From positions 1 through 51,610 of the forward strand of contig CAMELR010000019.1 of the NCBI GenBank assembly GCA_945923775.1: 51,610 nt of DNA. The letters run 5' to 3'. Below, piece by piece: positions 25,657-34,781 of this stretch; the first letter of the stretch is position 1, and each line of letters opens with the position of its first letter. The position numbers were made by a program, and so were the translations under genes. The stretch comes from an uncultured Clostridia bacterium (GTDB taxonomy: Bacteria > Bacillota > Clostridia > Oscillospirales > Ruminococcaceae). The notes below the pieces were generated by a model. The model saw only the letters and a list, made by a program, of their open reading frames with translations, searched no databases and was not told the origin of the DNA.

Positions 25657-27005
25657 GCAGCATAAACGACAGCAACGATACTCAGGAGGAGCTTTCCGCT
25701 GAGAAAAAGAAAAAATTCCACCTGGTAGGGCTTCTGAAGGGGCTTGCGAAATTCTTCTTCGGAAACGTCTGGATAGTGCTGATAAGCGTTATCCTGGCAT
25801 TCGTGGCATGGTTCGCTATCTCCGTAAACGAGTTCCCCGAGATAGACAAGAGCCTTATCGGTATCCCGATAGAAGCCGAGCCCACCGACTTCATGAAGTC
25901 AAACAATCTCCAGATAATCGGCGACTACACCGGCACCACGGATATCCGCATAAGCGGCAAGCGCTACGAAATATCCGACCTGAAAGCCGAGGACTTCACC
26001 GCCGCGCTCGACCTCACGAACGTCCGCCGCGCAGGCACCTACGACCTTTCGGTAACGATAGCCTGTAAGAAGGACAAGGTGGAATACAGCCTTGTCGAAA
26101 ACACGCAGATGGCGGTGACGATAACCGTCGACGAGATAGCTACACGGGAATTCCCGATAACCGCAAGCGCGCCTGACATCAGCCTGCCGGAGGGCTACTA
26201 CGTGGACGAGATAACCTCCAACCCGCCGACAGTCACGATAACCGGCTCGGTTTCCGTGCTTGACGAGATAAGCCGCGTTGAGGCGAACGCTTCCTACGAC
26301 GGCTCCACGCTTGAAAGCCACGAGGTCAAGACCGATCTCACCATCTATAAGAGCAACGGTTCGCGCCTTGACAACTCCACCGTTAAACTCAGCACCGACA
26401 ATGTCCTTGTGAACATTCCGATACTGATACAGAAGGAGCTTCCGCTGAAATTCCGGTTCACCGGCGTTCCGCAGAACTTCGACATTGACACCCTGAAATA
26501 CACCATGCAGCCTGAATCCATCATGGTCGCGGCTCCCGACGGAAGCATAAACAACCTCAGCGAGCTTGAGCTTGAGGATCCGATAAACCTCACGGACATC
26601 AGGATCAACCAGACCGTTTCCACCGTTCCGATAAAGCTGCCCGATGGCTACAAGAACCTCTCCGGAATGAACAGCGTCCGCATTACATGGGATATCGCTG
26701 ATTACAGCAAGCTGGACTTCCCGGTAAGCAACATCACCATCGTGAACGAACCGGACAACATGGACGTCAGCGTGATAACCAGGGAGCTGACCCTTACGGT
26801 TATCGGCCCCTCCGAGGATATCAGCGCGCTGTCCTCCGCGGACTTCTACGTTACCGCAAACCTGCTGTCAACGTCGCTGCACGACGGTTCGCAGGACGTT
26901 CCGGTATCCATCATAATCAGCGGTTCCAGCGGAAAGACCTGCTGGGCTGTCGGAAGCTACAAGATAACCGTCAGCGCAGTCACCACATCAGTTAACGAGG
27001 AATAA
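25653..27005 (+). CDS. cdaR: CdaA regulator CdaR (YbbR-domain protein)
   Basis: This 450-residue protein has one transmembrane helix near the N-terminus (about 29-50, WIVLISVILAFVAWFAI), which leaves the rest outside the membrane. About four YbbR repeats of 80-90 residues follow, each with the pattern of a strand pair and a xxITGxxxxI motif. CdaR binds CdaA and modulates c-di-AMP synthesis. It overlaps cdaA by ATGA. The glmM gene that often follows is absent; an FAD oxidoreductase gene is there instead. Confidence 0.9.
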   Translation: MSSINDSNDTQEELSAEKKKKFHLVGLLKGLAKFFFGNVWIVLISVILAFVAWFAISVNEFPEIDKSLIGIPIEAEPTDFMKSNNLQIIGDYTGTTDIRISGKRYEISDLKAEDFTAALDLTNVRRAGTYDLSVTIACKKDKVEYSLVENTQMAVTITVDEIATREFPITASAPDISLPEGYYVDEITSNPPTVTITGSVSVLDEISRVEANASYDGSTLESHEVKTDLTIYKSNGSRLDNSTVKLSTDNVLVNIPILIQKELPLKFRFTGVPQNFDIDTLKYTMQPESIMVAAPDGSINNLSELELEDPINLTDIRINQTVSTVPIKLPDGYKNLSGMNSVRITWDIADYSKLDFPVSNITIVNEPDNMDVSVITRELTLTVIGPSEDISALSSADFYVTANLLSTSLHDGSQDVPVSIIISGSSGKTCWAVGSYKITVSAVTTSVNEE

Positions 27006-28595
27006 ATGGCAATAATCATCTCACAGATAAAGACCACCCTTGACGAGCCGAAGGACAATGCCGTCGCAAAGGCATTGTCCCTGCTGCGCCTGAGCCGCGC
27101 CGAGACCGCGTCCGCGAAGCTCTACAAATCCTCCGTGGACGCACGGCGGGACATCTGCTTCGTGAACTCGGTTTACATCGCGCTGAAAGACCCCGCAAAG
27201 GAACGCAGGCTCGCAGAAAAGCACCAGAACGTCCGGCTGTACGAGCCGGGAGAGCTGTCGTTCACCCGGGGAAAGGAGCGGCTTCAGGGGGACGTCTATG
27301 TTGCGGGCTTCGGCCCTGCGGGAATGTTCTGTGCGCTGACCCTGTGCGAATTCGGCTACAAGCCGGTCGTGCTGGAGCGCGGCGCTGATATGGACAGCCG
27401 TATCCGGGCTGTGGAGGGCTTCTGGGCAGGCGGAGCGCTCGACCCGTCCACCAACGTGCAGTTCGGCGAGGGCGGCGCGGGGACGTTTTCCGACGGAAAG
27501 CTCACCACCCGAATCGGGGACCCGCTATGCTCCCGGGTGCTGGAACGTCTCGTGGAATTCGGCGCGCCAGAGGATATACTGACCCAGGCAAAGCCGCACA
27601 TCGGCACGGATAAGCTCCGCGGAGTTGTAAAGAACCTGCGCAGCCGCGTGCTGGAACTGGGCGGCGAGGTGCGTTTCCTCTCGCCGCTTGAAAGCCTGGA
27701 GCTGCATTCGGGCAGAGTTGACAGCATACGCGTCAATGGCGCAGATATCCCCTGCGGAGCGCTGGCTCTGGCGGTGGGGCATTCGGCGCACGATACGTTC
27801 AGAATGCTGCACGGAAAAGGCGTAACGCTCGTGCCAAAGCCGTTTTCGGTGGGCGCGCGTATCGAGCATCTACAGGCGGACATCGACCGTGCGCTCTATG
27901 GAAAATACGCCGGGCACCCGGCGCTCCCGCCCGGGGAATATCAGCTCTCCTACCACGATAACGGTCGCGGAGTTTACACGTTCTGCATGTGCCCTGGCGG
28001 TTACGTCGTGGCTTCGGCGAGCGAGCCGGGCACGGTAGTCACCAACGGCATGAGCTACTTCGACCGCGCGGGTAAAAACGCAAACAGCGCCGTGCTGGTC
28101 TCCGTGGCTCCGGAGGATTTCGGCGGAGGTCCGCTCGGCGGCGCGGAGTTCATTCACCGGCTGGAGGAAAAAGCGTACCAGCTCGGGCGCGGCGGAAAAG
28201 CTCCGGCGGCGCTCACCCGGGAGTTCGTCTCCGGCGGAAACAGCTTCACGCTCGGCAGAGTCGACCCGACCTACTCCCTCGGCGTAGAGCCTGCGGATTT
28301 AAACGAGCTGTTCCCGGAGTACGTCAGCCAGCCGATGAAAAACGGGCTGAGGTACTTCGACCGGCGCATACCCGGATTCTCCGACAGCGACAGCGTGCTG
28401 ACTGCGATAGAGACGCGCAGCAGCTCCCCGGTAAGGCTTCCGAGGAACGAAGCCGGTTCAGCGGAATGCGCGGACAATCTGTTCCCGTGCGGCGAGGGCT
28501 GCGGCTATGCCGGAGGTATCATGTCAGCGGCGGTGGACGGAATAAAGACCGCCGTGCGGATAATGGAAAGATTCGCTCCGGGACAGTCTGAATAA
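27006..28595 (+). CDS. NAD(P)/FAD-dependent oxidoreductase (COG2509-like)
   Basis: This 529-residue flavoprotein starts directly after the cdaR stop; GAGG lies 8 nt upstream. A small N-terminal domain of about 85 residues (IIISQIKTTLDEPKDNAV onward, ferredoxin-like in this family) precedes the FAD-binding Rossmann fold with dinucleotide motif GFGPAGMFCAL. The block FGEGGAGTFSDGKLTTR and the late GEGCGYAGGIMSAAVDG are characteristic of COG2509 dehydrogenases. The substrate is unknown for the family; the architecture resembles geranylgeranyl-reductase-type flavoproteins. Co-transcription with cdaAR is clear from the spacing, but a link to c-di-AMP is unproven. Confidence 0.85.
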   Translation: MAIIISQIKTTLDEPKDNAVAKALSLLRLSRAETASAKLYKSSVDARRDICFVNSVYIALKDPAKERRLAEKHQNVRLYEPGELSFTRGKERLQGDVYVAGFGPAGMFCALTLCEFGYKPVVLERGADMDSRIRAVEGFWAGGALDPSTNVQFGEGGAGTFSDGKLTTRIGDPLCSRVLERLVEFGAPEDILTQAKPHIGTDKLRGVVKNLRSRVLELGGEVRFLSPLESLELHSGRVDSIRVNGADIPCGALALAVGHSAHDTFRMLHGKGVTLVPKPFSVGARIEHLQADIDRALYGKYAGHPALPPGEYQLSYHDNGRGVYTFCMCPGGYVVASASEPGTVVTNGMSYFDRAGKNANSAVLVSVAPEDFGGGPLGGAEFIHRLEEKAYQLGRGGKAPAALTREFVSGGNSFTLGRVDPTYSLGVEPADLNELFPEYVSQPMKNGLRYFDRRIPGFSDSDSVLTAIETRSSSPVRLPRNEAGSAECADNLFPCGEGCGYAGGIMSAAVDGIKTAVRIMERFAPGQSE

Positions 28596-28618
28596 TTCCC
28601 GCAGATAAACGTAAAATA

Positions 28619-28649
28619 ACCCCCGAAAGGTCGTTTCGGGGGTGTTTTT
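28619..28649 (+). terminator. Terminator after the cdaA operon, abutting the next start codon
   Basis: A perfect 10-bp stem (ACCCCCGAAA, 28619-28628, with TTTCGGGGGT, 28634-28643) is followed by GTTTTT, and the next gene's ATG begins at 28650. Confidence 0.85.
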
Positions 28650-29069
28650 ATGGGCGGATATATCATAGTGGTCGGCGGGGAGACGCTACCGGAAGGCTTC
28701 CAGGGCGTTCAGGCTTCCCGGGTGGAACTTATCGACTGCGCCGAGGGCGTAGTTATAGTGTGCGACGGTGCCGAGGTCCCGCGCGTAGTCCGTGCGGCGG
28801 GAGTTATGATAAACGGCGACAGCGCCGCAGTACCTTCGGAGCGCGTCAGCGGAGTGCAGCTTATAACCTGCGGGCGCGGCGTAAAAAACACGGTCAGCAT
28901 CACCTCCGACGACGGAGAAACGCTGACCCTCGCGCTCAACCGCGCCGTAGAAACGCTGTCCGGCGTTTGTGAGCCTATGGAGCTTCCGGTGCGGCGGCGC
29001 GGCAGGTCGGATTTCATGTGCATGGCTGAATTCGCCGCCGCGATACTTATGGACGAAATCGGTCAGTGA
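28650..29069 (+). CDS. Hypothetical protein
   Basis: This 139-residue soluble protein is rich in Val and Gly (GGYIIVVGGETLPEGFQGVQ), with predicted beta structure and a C-terminal helix (FMCMAEFAAAILMDEIG). No family is recognised. It sits between two strong terminators. The only possible ribosome site (GGGGGTG) is part of the upstream terminator stem, so translation would require readthrough and opening of the hairpin, or the real start is an internal one such as ATG 28806. Codon use resembles its neighbours, which supports a real gene. Confidence 0.6.
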   Translation: MGGYIIVVGGETLPEGFQGVQASRVELIDCAEGVVIVCDGAEVPRVVRAAGVMINGDSAAVPSERVSGVQLITCGRGVKNTVSITSDDGETLTLALNRAVETLSGVCEPMELPVRRRGRSDFMCMAEFAAAILMDEIGQ

Positions 29070-29070
29070 C

Positions 29071-29107
29071 AAAACACAGGGTACGGAAATTCCGCACCCT
29101 GTGTTTT
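29071..29107. terminator. Bidirectional terminator
   Basis: AAAACACAGGGT (29071-29082) pairs with ACCCTGTGTTTT (29096-29107), with inner CGGAA/TTCCG pairing, between converging genes. Confidence 0.88.
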
Positions 29108-30281
29108 ATTCGTTTTCCCTGAGTTCGCCAAGCTCCCCGCGTATCGGAACAAACATGAACTTCTTGTTCTCCGCCTGCGCCTCAAGCTCGGAGTGCGCCC
29201 CCATGCTGAGCCACACCAGTGCAACCTCCCCGTGGAAGTACTCTGCGGCAGTCTCCGCGGCAAATATGTTGTCCTCGGTGAGACGGCAGGTTATGAACAG
29301 CACTGCGGCTGTTCCGCTCCGGCATGCCGCACGGAGCGTTTCGGCGATGTCCTGCACCTCCAGCCGCGCCGGGAATACCGACATCATATCGTAGAAGCTC
29401 TCGAAATCACCCATATCGCGTATAACGCGCCGGAATTCCGGCTGGCATGCGCCGAAATCCACAAGAGCGCCGTCTCCGGACTTCACCGCCGCCATAGCAA
29501 ACGCAATAGCCGCCTCGATCACTGCGTCCGCCTGCTTCATCACGGCTCCGGGGGTCGCGCCGTCAAAGCTGTAGTCGCACACTACCGCGGTCTTGTGCTC
29601 GGTCGCTTCGTCGTACTGCTTTATCATCAGGTCGTCGAGCTTGGCGGTGAGCTTCCAGTGAACAAGCTGCATTATATCGCCCGGACGGTATTCGCGAACG
29701 TGGGAGAAGTCCTCGCGCTCGCCCTGAAGCAGCGGAGCAGGGTTCGAGCTGTTCTCGCTGTGGGCCTCCGCCGGGAGTTCCCCGATATCCACCCTTCTCG
29801 GCAGGAATATCAGCGTTTCTTCGCTGGATATCTTCCTTGAGATACATATTATCCTGAGCGGGTCGAAAACCGATATCCGGCTTATCTCTGCGGCGTACGA
29901 GCCGCGATAGCGGTGCATTCCGGAAACTGAAATGCGGCACTTCCCGAACGGCGGGACCGCCGCGTAAACGCGCTTTGCGCAGAACAGACCGGTGTCGCGG
30001 TCAGGGAGATTGCACTGCAGCTCCACCGGAGCCAGCGGAAGAATGAAGCGGCTGCGGACGTACAGCCATATCTCGATGTCCGTTTCCTTGGGGTGAACCT
30101 CGCGCTGCTCGATGAATCCCGCCTCGGCGGTGCGGCTCGCGATGAACGCCGCCAGAGCCGCCAGCAAGGGATAAACCGCGGCAGCAATGAGCAGCACCGC
30201 CGAAATGCGGCTCTGATAGGCTATCGAGAACACCAGGAACGCCAGCGCCATTATAATATACAGTATCCTGTTTCTTCGCAT
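29106..30281 (-). CDS. DUF58 domain protein
   Basis: This 391-residue protein starts at ATG 30281 (site GAGGAA), 12 nt after moxR. Two transmembrane segments (about 6-22 and 26-48) precede a beta-rich region and the DUF58 core (about 195-280) with the signature FSHVREYRPGDIMQLVHWK, followed by a von Willebrand A-like fold. DUF58 proteins occur almost always next to MoxR ATPases and are thought to work as membrane-associated assembly partners or chaperones of secreted or cell-wall proteins. The transglutaminase gene often found third in this cluster is missing here; a terminator follows directly. Confidence 0.88.
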   Translation of the reverse strand: MRRNRILYIIMALAFLVFSIAYQSRISAVLLIAAAVYPLLAALAAFIASRTAEAGFIEQREVHPKETDIEIWLYVRSRFILPLAPVELQCNLPDRDTGLFCAKRVYAAVPPFGKCRISVSGMHRYRGSYAAEISRISVFDPLRIICISRKISSEETLIFLPRRVDIGELPAEAHSENSSNPAPLLQGEREDFSHVREYRPGDIMQLVHWKLTAKLDDLMIKQYDEATEHKTAVVCDYSFDGATPGAVMKQADAVIEAAIAFAMAAVKSGDGALVDFGACQPEFRRVIRDMGDFESFYDMMSVFPARLEVQDIAETLRAACRSGTAAVLFITCRLTEDNIFAAETAAEYFHGEVALVWLSMGAHSELEAQAENKKFMFVPIRGELGELRENE

Positions 30282-30293
30282 GTGAGTTCCTCG

Positions 30294-31250
30294 TTAAAGG
30301 CTGCGCCTTACGGGAGGGGTAACGGCGGAAACCGCGTCCTGAAGCACTGCCGTGACGTCCATGCGGCGCATTTTCATTTCCTGCCTGAGAACTATCCTGT
30401 GGCTGAAAACCGGGATCATAAGCCTTACGATATCCTCCGGCACCACGTAGTCCCTGCCGTCAAGGTACGCATATGCGCGGCTCGCCTGCATTATCGCGAG
30501 GGAGGCTCTCGGGCTTACGCCCAGCTCCACGCCGCCGTGCGCCCTTGTCGCAGCGGAAAGCTCCGCGACATAGCGGCACAGGCTCTCCGCAAAATTAACC
30601 TGCTGGACATCCGCGATGCACGCCGAAAGCTGCTCGGCGGTCATTACGGGTCTGACCTCGTTCACTGGATTCTCGCCGAGGCGGTCAAGCAGGATACCTG
30701 TCTCCTCCTCCACGGTGGGGTAGCCCATGCTTATCTTGATCATAAAGCGGTCAAGCTGAGCCTCCGGCAGCGGGAATGTCCCGACATACCCCTGGGAATT
30801 CTGCGTTGCAATAACGATGAACGGCTCGGGAAGCTGGTGAACCACGCCGTCGACGGTGACGCGCTTCTCCTCCATTGCTTCAAGCAGCGCCGACTGGGTC
30901 TTCGGCGAGGTGCGGTTTATCTCATCGGCAAGCAGTATATTCGTCATAACGAGACCCGAGCGGTACTCAAAGCGGTTCTCCTCGCGGTTGAACATCGTAA
31001 ATCCCGTGATGTCGGAAGCCATCACGTCCGGCGTAAACTGCGCCCTGCGGAATGAAAGTCCAGTTGCCTTACCCAGAGCCATCGCAAGGGTGGTCTTGCC
31101 CACGCCCGGGACGTCCTCTATCAGGACATGCCCCTGCGCCAGCAGAGCCGTGAGTATAAGCTGCACAGCCTCGCCCTTTCCCTTTATTACTTTGGATATC
31201 TCTCCGGACAGCTTCTGCATGAGCTGCTGATTTTCGTTTGTGTAAGCCAT
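30294..31250 (-). CDS. MoxR-family AAA+ ATPase
   Basis: This 318-residue ATPase starts at ATG 31250 (site AAGGAG). Walker A is PGVGKTT (48-54), Walker B is LLADEINR, and sensor 1 lies in IVIATQNSQG. The block PLPEAQLDRFM is typical of the MoxR branch. It is thought to drive maturation or assembly of partner complexes with DUF58/VWA proteins, and the gene just downstream encodes such a partner. The lipoprotein gene 49 nt upstream probably shares the transcript. Confidence 0.93.
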   Translation of the reverse strand: MAYTNENQQLMQKLSGEISKVIKGKGEAVQLILTALLAQGHVLIEDVPGVGKTTLAMALGKATGLSFRRAQFTPDVMASDITGFTMFNREENRFEYRSGLVMTNILLADEINRTSPKTQSALLEAMEEKRVTVDGVVHQLPEPFIVIATQNSQGYVGTFPLPEAQLDRFMIKISMGYPTVEEETGILLDRLGENPVNEVRPVMTAEQLSACIADVQQVNFAESLCRYVAELSAATRAHGGVELGVSPRASLAIMQASRAYAYLDGRDYVVPEDIVRLMIPVFSHRIVLRQEMKMRRMDVTAVLQDAVSAVTPPVRRSL

Positions 31251-31299
31251 TTATAGCTCCTTGATCTTTATTTGACCATTCTCTCCCCCGCTTTCCGTA

Positions 31300-31917
31300 T
31301 CAGAGCGCGAATACGTCGTCAGGGACGTTGCAGCTCATCGGAAGCGCTATCATGCACAGCAGGTTTCCGCTGCGCTCTACCCTTGCATGGGCCTGCCATA
31401 CTTCTGCGACCTCAGGGTAGGTGGTGTCGTCTGCGCCTGTCTTTATGCGGGCCTTCATTATTGCTTCTGCCTTGTCGGCGTTTTCACTGTCGGCGGCTTC
31501 CACAAGAAGTATCTCGCAGGCGTTTCCGGTAACCGGAGGCATGTAGAGCAGCTTCTGCTTAATGTCCAGATCTAAAAGACCGCTGTAAAAGCCGTTGAAA
31601 TAATCCTCTGAGGTCTCCGGGAACATGATTATATCGTCCGGGTTGTCCTGCGCGGCGATTATCTTGTCGTAAATTGCCTGGAGGTCAGCGCCGCTCTCCG
31701 GTGCTGATTCCGAACCTGACTTGTTATCATCGGGCGTTTCCGCCGCGGAAGTCTCGGCAGTGGCCGCCGAACTCCCGGAGTCAGGCTCCGCGGCAGAGCT
31801 TGACGAACCTGACGCGCTTGATGAACCTGACGAACTTACTGTATTCGCGCTGCAAGCGGAAGCAGATATCATCATTACAACAGCAAGCGCTGCTATTGCG
31901 TACTTTTTCATACTCAT
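31300..31917 (-). CDS. Lipoprotein, DUF4358-like
   Basis: This 205-residue protein starts at ATG 31917, where AAGGAG is 8 nt upstream; ATG 31911 is an alternative. The signal peptide ends in the lipobox SASAC, and a linker of Ser, Ala, Gly and Glu runs to about residue 78. The C-terminal 125 residues (QAIYDKIIAAQDNPDD onward) look like DUF4358: a small secreted alpha/beta domain with an acidic-rich first helix and a segment ending in EAEIMKAR-like helix. Function is unknown. It is first in the operon with moxR and the DUF58 gene. Confidence 0.75.
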   Translation of the reverse strand: MSMKKYAIAALAVVMMISASACSANTVSSSGSSSASGSSSSAAEPDSGSSAATAETSAAETPDDNKSGSESAPESGADLQAIYDKIIAAQDNPDDIIMFPETSEDYFNGFYSGLLDLDIKQKLLYMPPVTGNACEILLVEAADSENADKAEAIMKARIKTGADDTTYPEVAEVWQAHARVERSGNLLCMIALPMSCNVPDDVFAL

Positions 31918-31948
31918 ATGAACATCTCCTTAAAAGCGCTTTGGATTT

Positions 31949-31977
31949 ATTATAACACAGTTTTTATTCTAATTCAA
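31949..31977 (-). promoter_or_regulatory. Promoter of the lipoprotein-moxR-DUF58 operon
   Basis: On the minus strand TTGAAT (31977-31972), a 17-nt spacer and TATAAT (31954-31949), about 32 nt before the start codon. Confidence 0.8.
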
Positions 31978-32009
31978 CTACTTTTCCCGAATTTTGTATA
32001 AAAACTATA

Positions 32010-33533
32010 TCAATTGTTTTCACTTATTCCCCGAACCAGCCTTGCCATCGGGGTCGTATAGAAGTAATTCTCCCGGAACATCTCCTCCGGAGCGGCCTCG
32101 TTCAGTATCTCGCCGTTGAACAGCATTCCGCACACATCGGCGCAGTCTTCGGCAAGCTCGGTGTCGTGGGTCACCAGCAGAACCGCGCAGCCGTCCGCCG
32201 CAATCCCCCGCAGGAGCCCTGAAAGCTCCTGCTTTGAAGCGGCGTCCATGCCCTTGGTCGGCTCGTCCAGAAGCAGCAGCTCAGGTTTCCCCGCCAGCAG
32301 CTTCGCCAGAGCCAGCCGCTGGCACTCGCCGCCGGAAAGATCCAGCGGATCCCGCCCGGAAAGCTCCGCCAGCCCGAAGCGCTCCAGGTATTCCGCCGGA
32401 GCCTCCTGACCTACGGTATCCTGCGTGAACAGCATGCACGGATTCTGCGGAAGGTACGCCGGAACAAGCCCGCGCCGAAGCTTTACCCTGCCGGAAGTCT
32501 GCCGGAGCATTCCGCAGATCACCTTGAGCAGCGTGGATTTACCGCTGCCGTTGCCGCCGATGACCGCGTATATCTCCCCGGGGAATATCCGCAGCGACGC
32601 TCCCCGAAGCACTTCCGGAGCGTTCCTGCCCCAGCCGGCGCACAGCTCCTTAACGGAAACAAGCGGCTCCCCGGAGGGCGCATACTGCTTACCGGCTTTC
32701 TGCGCATGCTCCGTGAGATACTCACGGCAGACCGCGCTGCTCCGTCCCTCACGGACGGATACCGGGGAAGCTCCCCTGCCGCCCGCCGCCCGGAATACAC
32801 GCTGCGAAGCGGTGAGCGCCATCTCCATCGGGTGACCTTCGGGAAGGCTGTCCGCGAGAAGCGCCGGAGCGCAGTCCGCGATGATCCTTCCCCCGTCCAT
32901 TACAACTGCCCTGTCGGATATCGGAAGAAGCTCCTCAAGGCGGTGCTCGGCGGCTATGACGGTCACGCCAAAATCGCGGTTCAGCCTGCGCACGGCGTCG
33001 ATGAAGCCCTGTGCGGCTATCGGGTCGAGCTGAGACGTCGGCTCGTCCAGAAGCAGCAGCTCCGGGTGGAGCACCGCCGCCGAAGCCAGGCAGAGGAGCT
33101 GCTTCTGACCGCCGGAAAGCGTGTCGGTCGGCTTGTCGAAAAGCTCCTCAAGCCCGAAGTACCCCGCCATTTCCCCGACCCTGCGGCGTATCTCGCTCTG
33201 CTCCATTCCCACGCTCTCGCAGGAGAACGCCAGTTCGTGCCACACCTTGTCGGTGACGGTCTGAGCCTCCGGGTCCTGCATTACAAAGCCGATTTTCGCG
33301 GCGGTGTCACGATCCGGCTCGCTGGTCAGCTTTCTGCCGAGGAACCTCACGTCCCCGGAAAGCTCCCCGCGCGGGAAAAGCCCCGGCTTCATCAGCCGAA
33401 GCAGCGTCGATTTCCCGCAGCCTGAAAGTCCACACAGCGTGACGAACTCCCCGGGCTTCACCGAAAGGCTGACCCCGCGCAGAGCCGCAGAGCCGTCCGG
33501 GTAGCTGAATTTAAGGTCGTTTATCTGTATCAT
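32010..33533 (-). CDS. ecfA: ECF transporter double ATPase (EcfA-EcfA' fusion)
   Basis: This 507-residue protein holds two complete ABC ATPase domains. The first (about 1-235) has Walker A GLSGCGKST, signature LSGGQKQ and Walker B LLLLDEPTSQLDP. The second (about 285-495) has GGNGSGKST, LSGGECQ and LLLLDEPTKGMD. Start ATG 33533 overlaps the cytidine deaminase stop by ATGA, with GGTGGA just upstream. It powers vitamin or metabolite uptake together with EcfT. The fused arrangement is known, for example YkoD of the thiamine-related ECF system. No substrate-binding S component is encoded here. Confidence 0.9.
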   Translation of the reverse strand: MIQINDLKFSYPDGSAALRGVSLSVKPGEFVTLCGLSGCGKSTLLRLMKPGLFPRGELSGDVRFLGRKLTSEPDRDTAAKIGFVMQDPEAQTVTDKVWHELAFSCESVGMEQSEIRRRVGEMAGYFGLEELFDKPTDTLSGGQKQLLCLASAAVLHPELLLLDEPTSQLDPIAAQGFIDAVRRLNRDFGVTVIAAEHRLEELLPISDRAVVMDGGRIIADCAPALLADSLPEGHPMEMALTASQRVFRAAGGRGASPVSVREGRSSAVCREYLTEHAQKAGKQYAPSGEPLVSVKELCAGWGRNAPEVLRGASLRIFPGEIYAVIGGNGSGKSTLLKVICGMLRQTSGRVKLRRGLVPAYLPQNPCMLFTQDTVGQEAPAEYLERFGLAELSGRDPLDLSGGECQRLALAKLLAGKPELLLLDEPTKGMDAASKQELSGLLRGIAADGCAVLLVTHDTELAEDCADVCGMLFNGEILNEAAPEEMFRENYFYTTPMARLVRGISENN

Positions 33534-33922
33534 ATCCACCATTCCGGGGTAAGCTCCCCGAGCATCTTTACTTTGCCGGCACTGTAGTCCATCATTATTT
33601 CTATGTTCTTGTAGTCCTCCGGCATAAGCTGAGTCATCAGCTCCCGGCAGGAGCCGCAGGGAGCGCCGCTGTTTCCGTCCGGCATTATCGCTATGACCTT
33701 GCTTATCCGGTGTTCGCCGTTGGTTATCATATTGAATATCGCGTTTCGCTCGGCGCAGATTCCCAGTGTGCACGCCGTATCAATGCAGACTCCGGTGTAT
33801 ATCTTCCCGGAATCTGAAAGCACAGCCGCGGCAACTCCGCCGGCTTCGACGTATTCTGATATCTGGCGGCCGCCCTGGACTGCCCTTGCCGCGTTATAAA
33901 GTTCTTCCCATATCTTATACAT
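33530..33922 (-). CDS. cdd: Cytidine deaminase
   Basis: This 130-residue enzyme starts at ATG 33922 (site AAAGGAG), overlapping the ecfT end by 8 nt. The zinc site is complete: Cys56 with catalytic Glu58 in CAERN, and Cys89 and Cys92 in PCGSCRE. It converts cytidine or deoxycytidine to the uridine form. Its place between two ECF transporter genes suggests that the transporter carries a pyrimidine-related compound, or that the gene merely shares the promoter. Length is normal for the homotetrameric class. Confidence 0.93.
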   Translation of the reverse strand: MYKIWEELYNAARAVQGGRQISEYVEAGGVAAAVLSDSGKIYTGVCIDTACTLGICAERNAIFNMITNGEHRISKVIAIMPDGNSGAPCGSCRELMTQLMPEDYKNIEIMMDYSAGKVKMLGELTPEWWI

Positions 33923-34781
33923 TGTTATTCTCCTTTGAAAGAGCGCCGTAATTATTCCGGAAGTTCCAGGTCAAATTTCGGTATATTATCACTGCGGAGG
34001 GCAGCAGGCACAGCGCCGCAAACGCGCAGTACATCACGATATCCGCCGCGCTGCACGGAATATCCGAAAGCGCAGGGTAAAAGTAGAATTCCCCGGCGCC
34101 GGAAACTCTGAGGGCAAGCGAAATTCCGGCGGCAGCAATCACTGCCGTCATGGAAACCGCAGCGTATTCCGTGAAGCGGTAAATCGAGAAGCTGGTGCGC
34201 GGAGAAGTCCCGTAGCCCCGCGCTTTCATCGACAGCGCAGAATCCATCGCGCGTTCCGCAGAATATCCCACGGAAGCCGAAAACGCACGCAGCCGTCCGC
34301 GGAGGGTCTGCGCGTTCTGAACCGCGGCGAACTCCCGGGAGGTGCGAATAAACATCGGCAGGAACCGTATAGCGCAGGACAGCACCAGCCCGGCGGCGGG
34401 AAATATCCTCCCGAAGAGCCAGATGTACTTATCGCTTGTGACGAACCGCACAGCGCAGGCTCCCCACAGGCAGACCGCCGCCAGCATACCCCCGACGAAC
34501 GCCCCGTAGCAGAGCGCCTCCAGCGTGAACGCCCGGTCCCCGACGAAAAACAGCGCGGTCTCGCCGTTGTGGACGAACAGGAAGTTCGCCAGCGCCCCGG
34601 TGACCGCGACCGCTCCGAACCAGCCCGCCCCCTTCAGACCGCCGGAAAGCGCCGCAAGCATCACCGAACCGCCCAGCGAGATCAGTATAGTTACAGGCTC
34701 CCGGGCGAATGCAGTAAGCCCGAGCACCGCCAGGAGGTACAAAAAGCACACCGCCGGGTGCATTTTTTCGAGCGTCCTCAA
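33915..34781 (-). CDS. ecfT: ECF transporter transmembrane component (EcfT)
   Basis: This 288-residue membrane protein has about five to six hydrophobic segments. Typical EcfT coupling motifs are present: AVQNAQTLRGR and MDSALSMKARGYG. I chose TTG 34781, which overlaps the phosphatase stop as TTGA and has GGGAG 7 nt upstream; ATG 34763 is the alternative but its nearest site is 12 nt away. It links the ATPases to an S component. The S component must be encoded elsewhere, as in group II ECF systems where one module serves several. Confidence 0.85.
   Translation of the reverse strand: MRTLEKMHPAVCFLYLLAVLGLTAFAREPVTILISLGGSVMLAALSGGLKGAGWFGAVAVTGALANFLFVHNGETALFFVGDRAFTLEALCYGAFVGGMLAAVCLWGACAVRFVTSDKYIWLFGRIFPAAGLVLSCAIRFLPMFIRTSREFAAVQNAQTLRGRLRAFSASVGYSAERAMDSALSMKARGYGTSPRTSFSIYRFTEYAAVSMTAVIAAAGISLALRVSGAGEFYFYPALSDIPCSAADIVMYCAFAALCLLPSAVIIYRNLTWNFRNNYGALSKENNNV

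Noticed and set aside
31779-31850. Repetitive sequence in the DUF4358-like lipoprotein gene
   Set aside because: It is the low-complexity Ser/Gly/Ala linker after the lipobox, as in the malE and SGNH lipoproteins, and needs no separate explanation.
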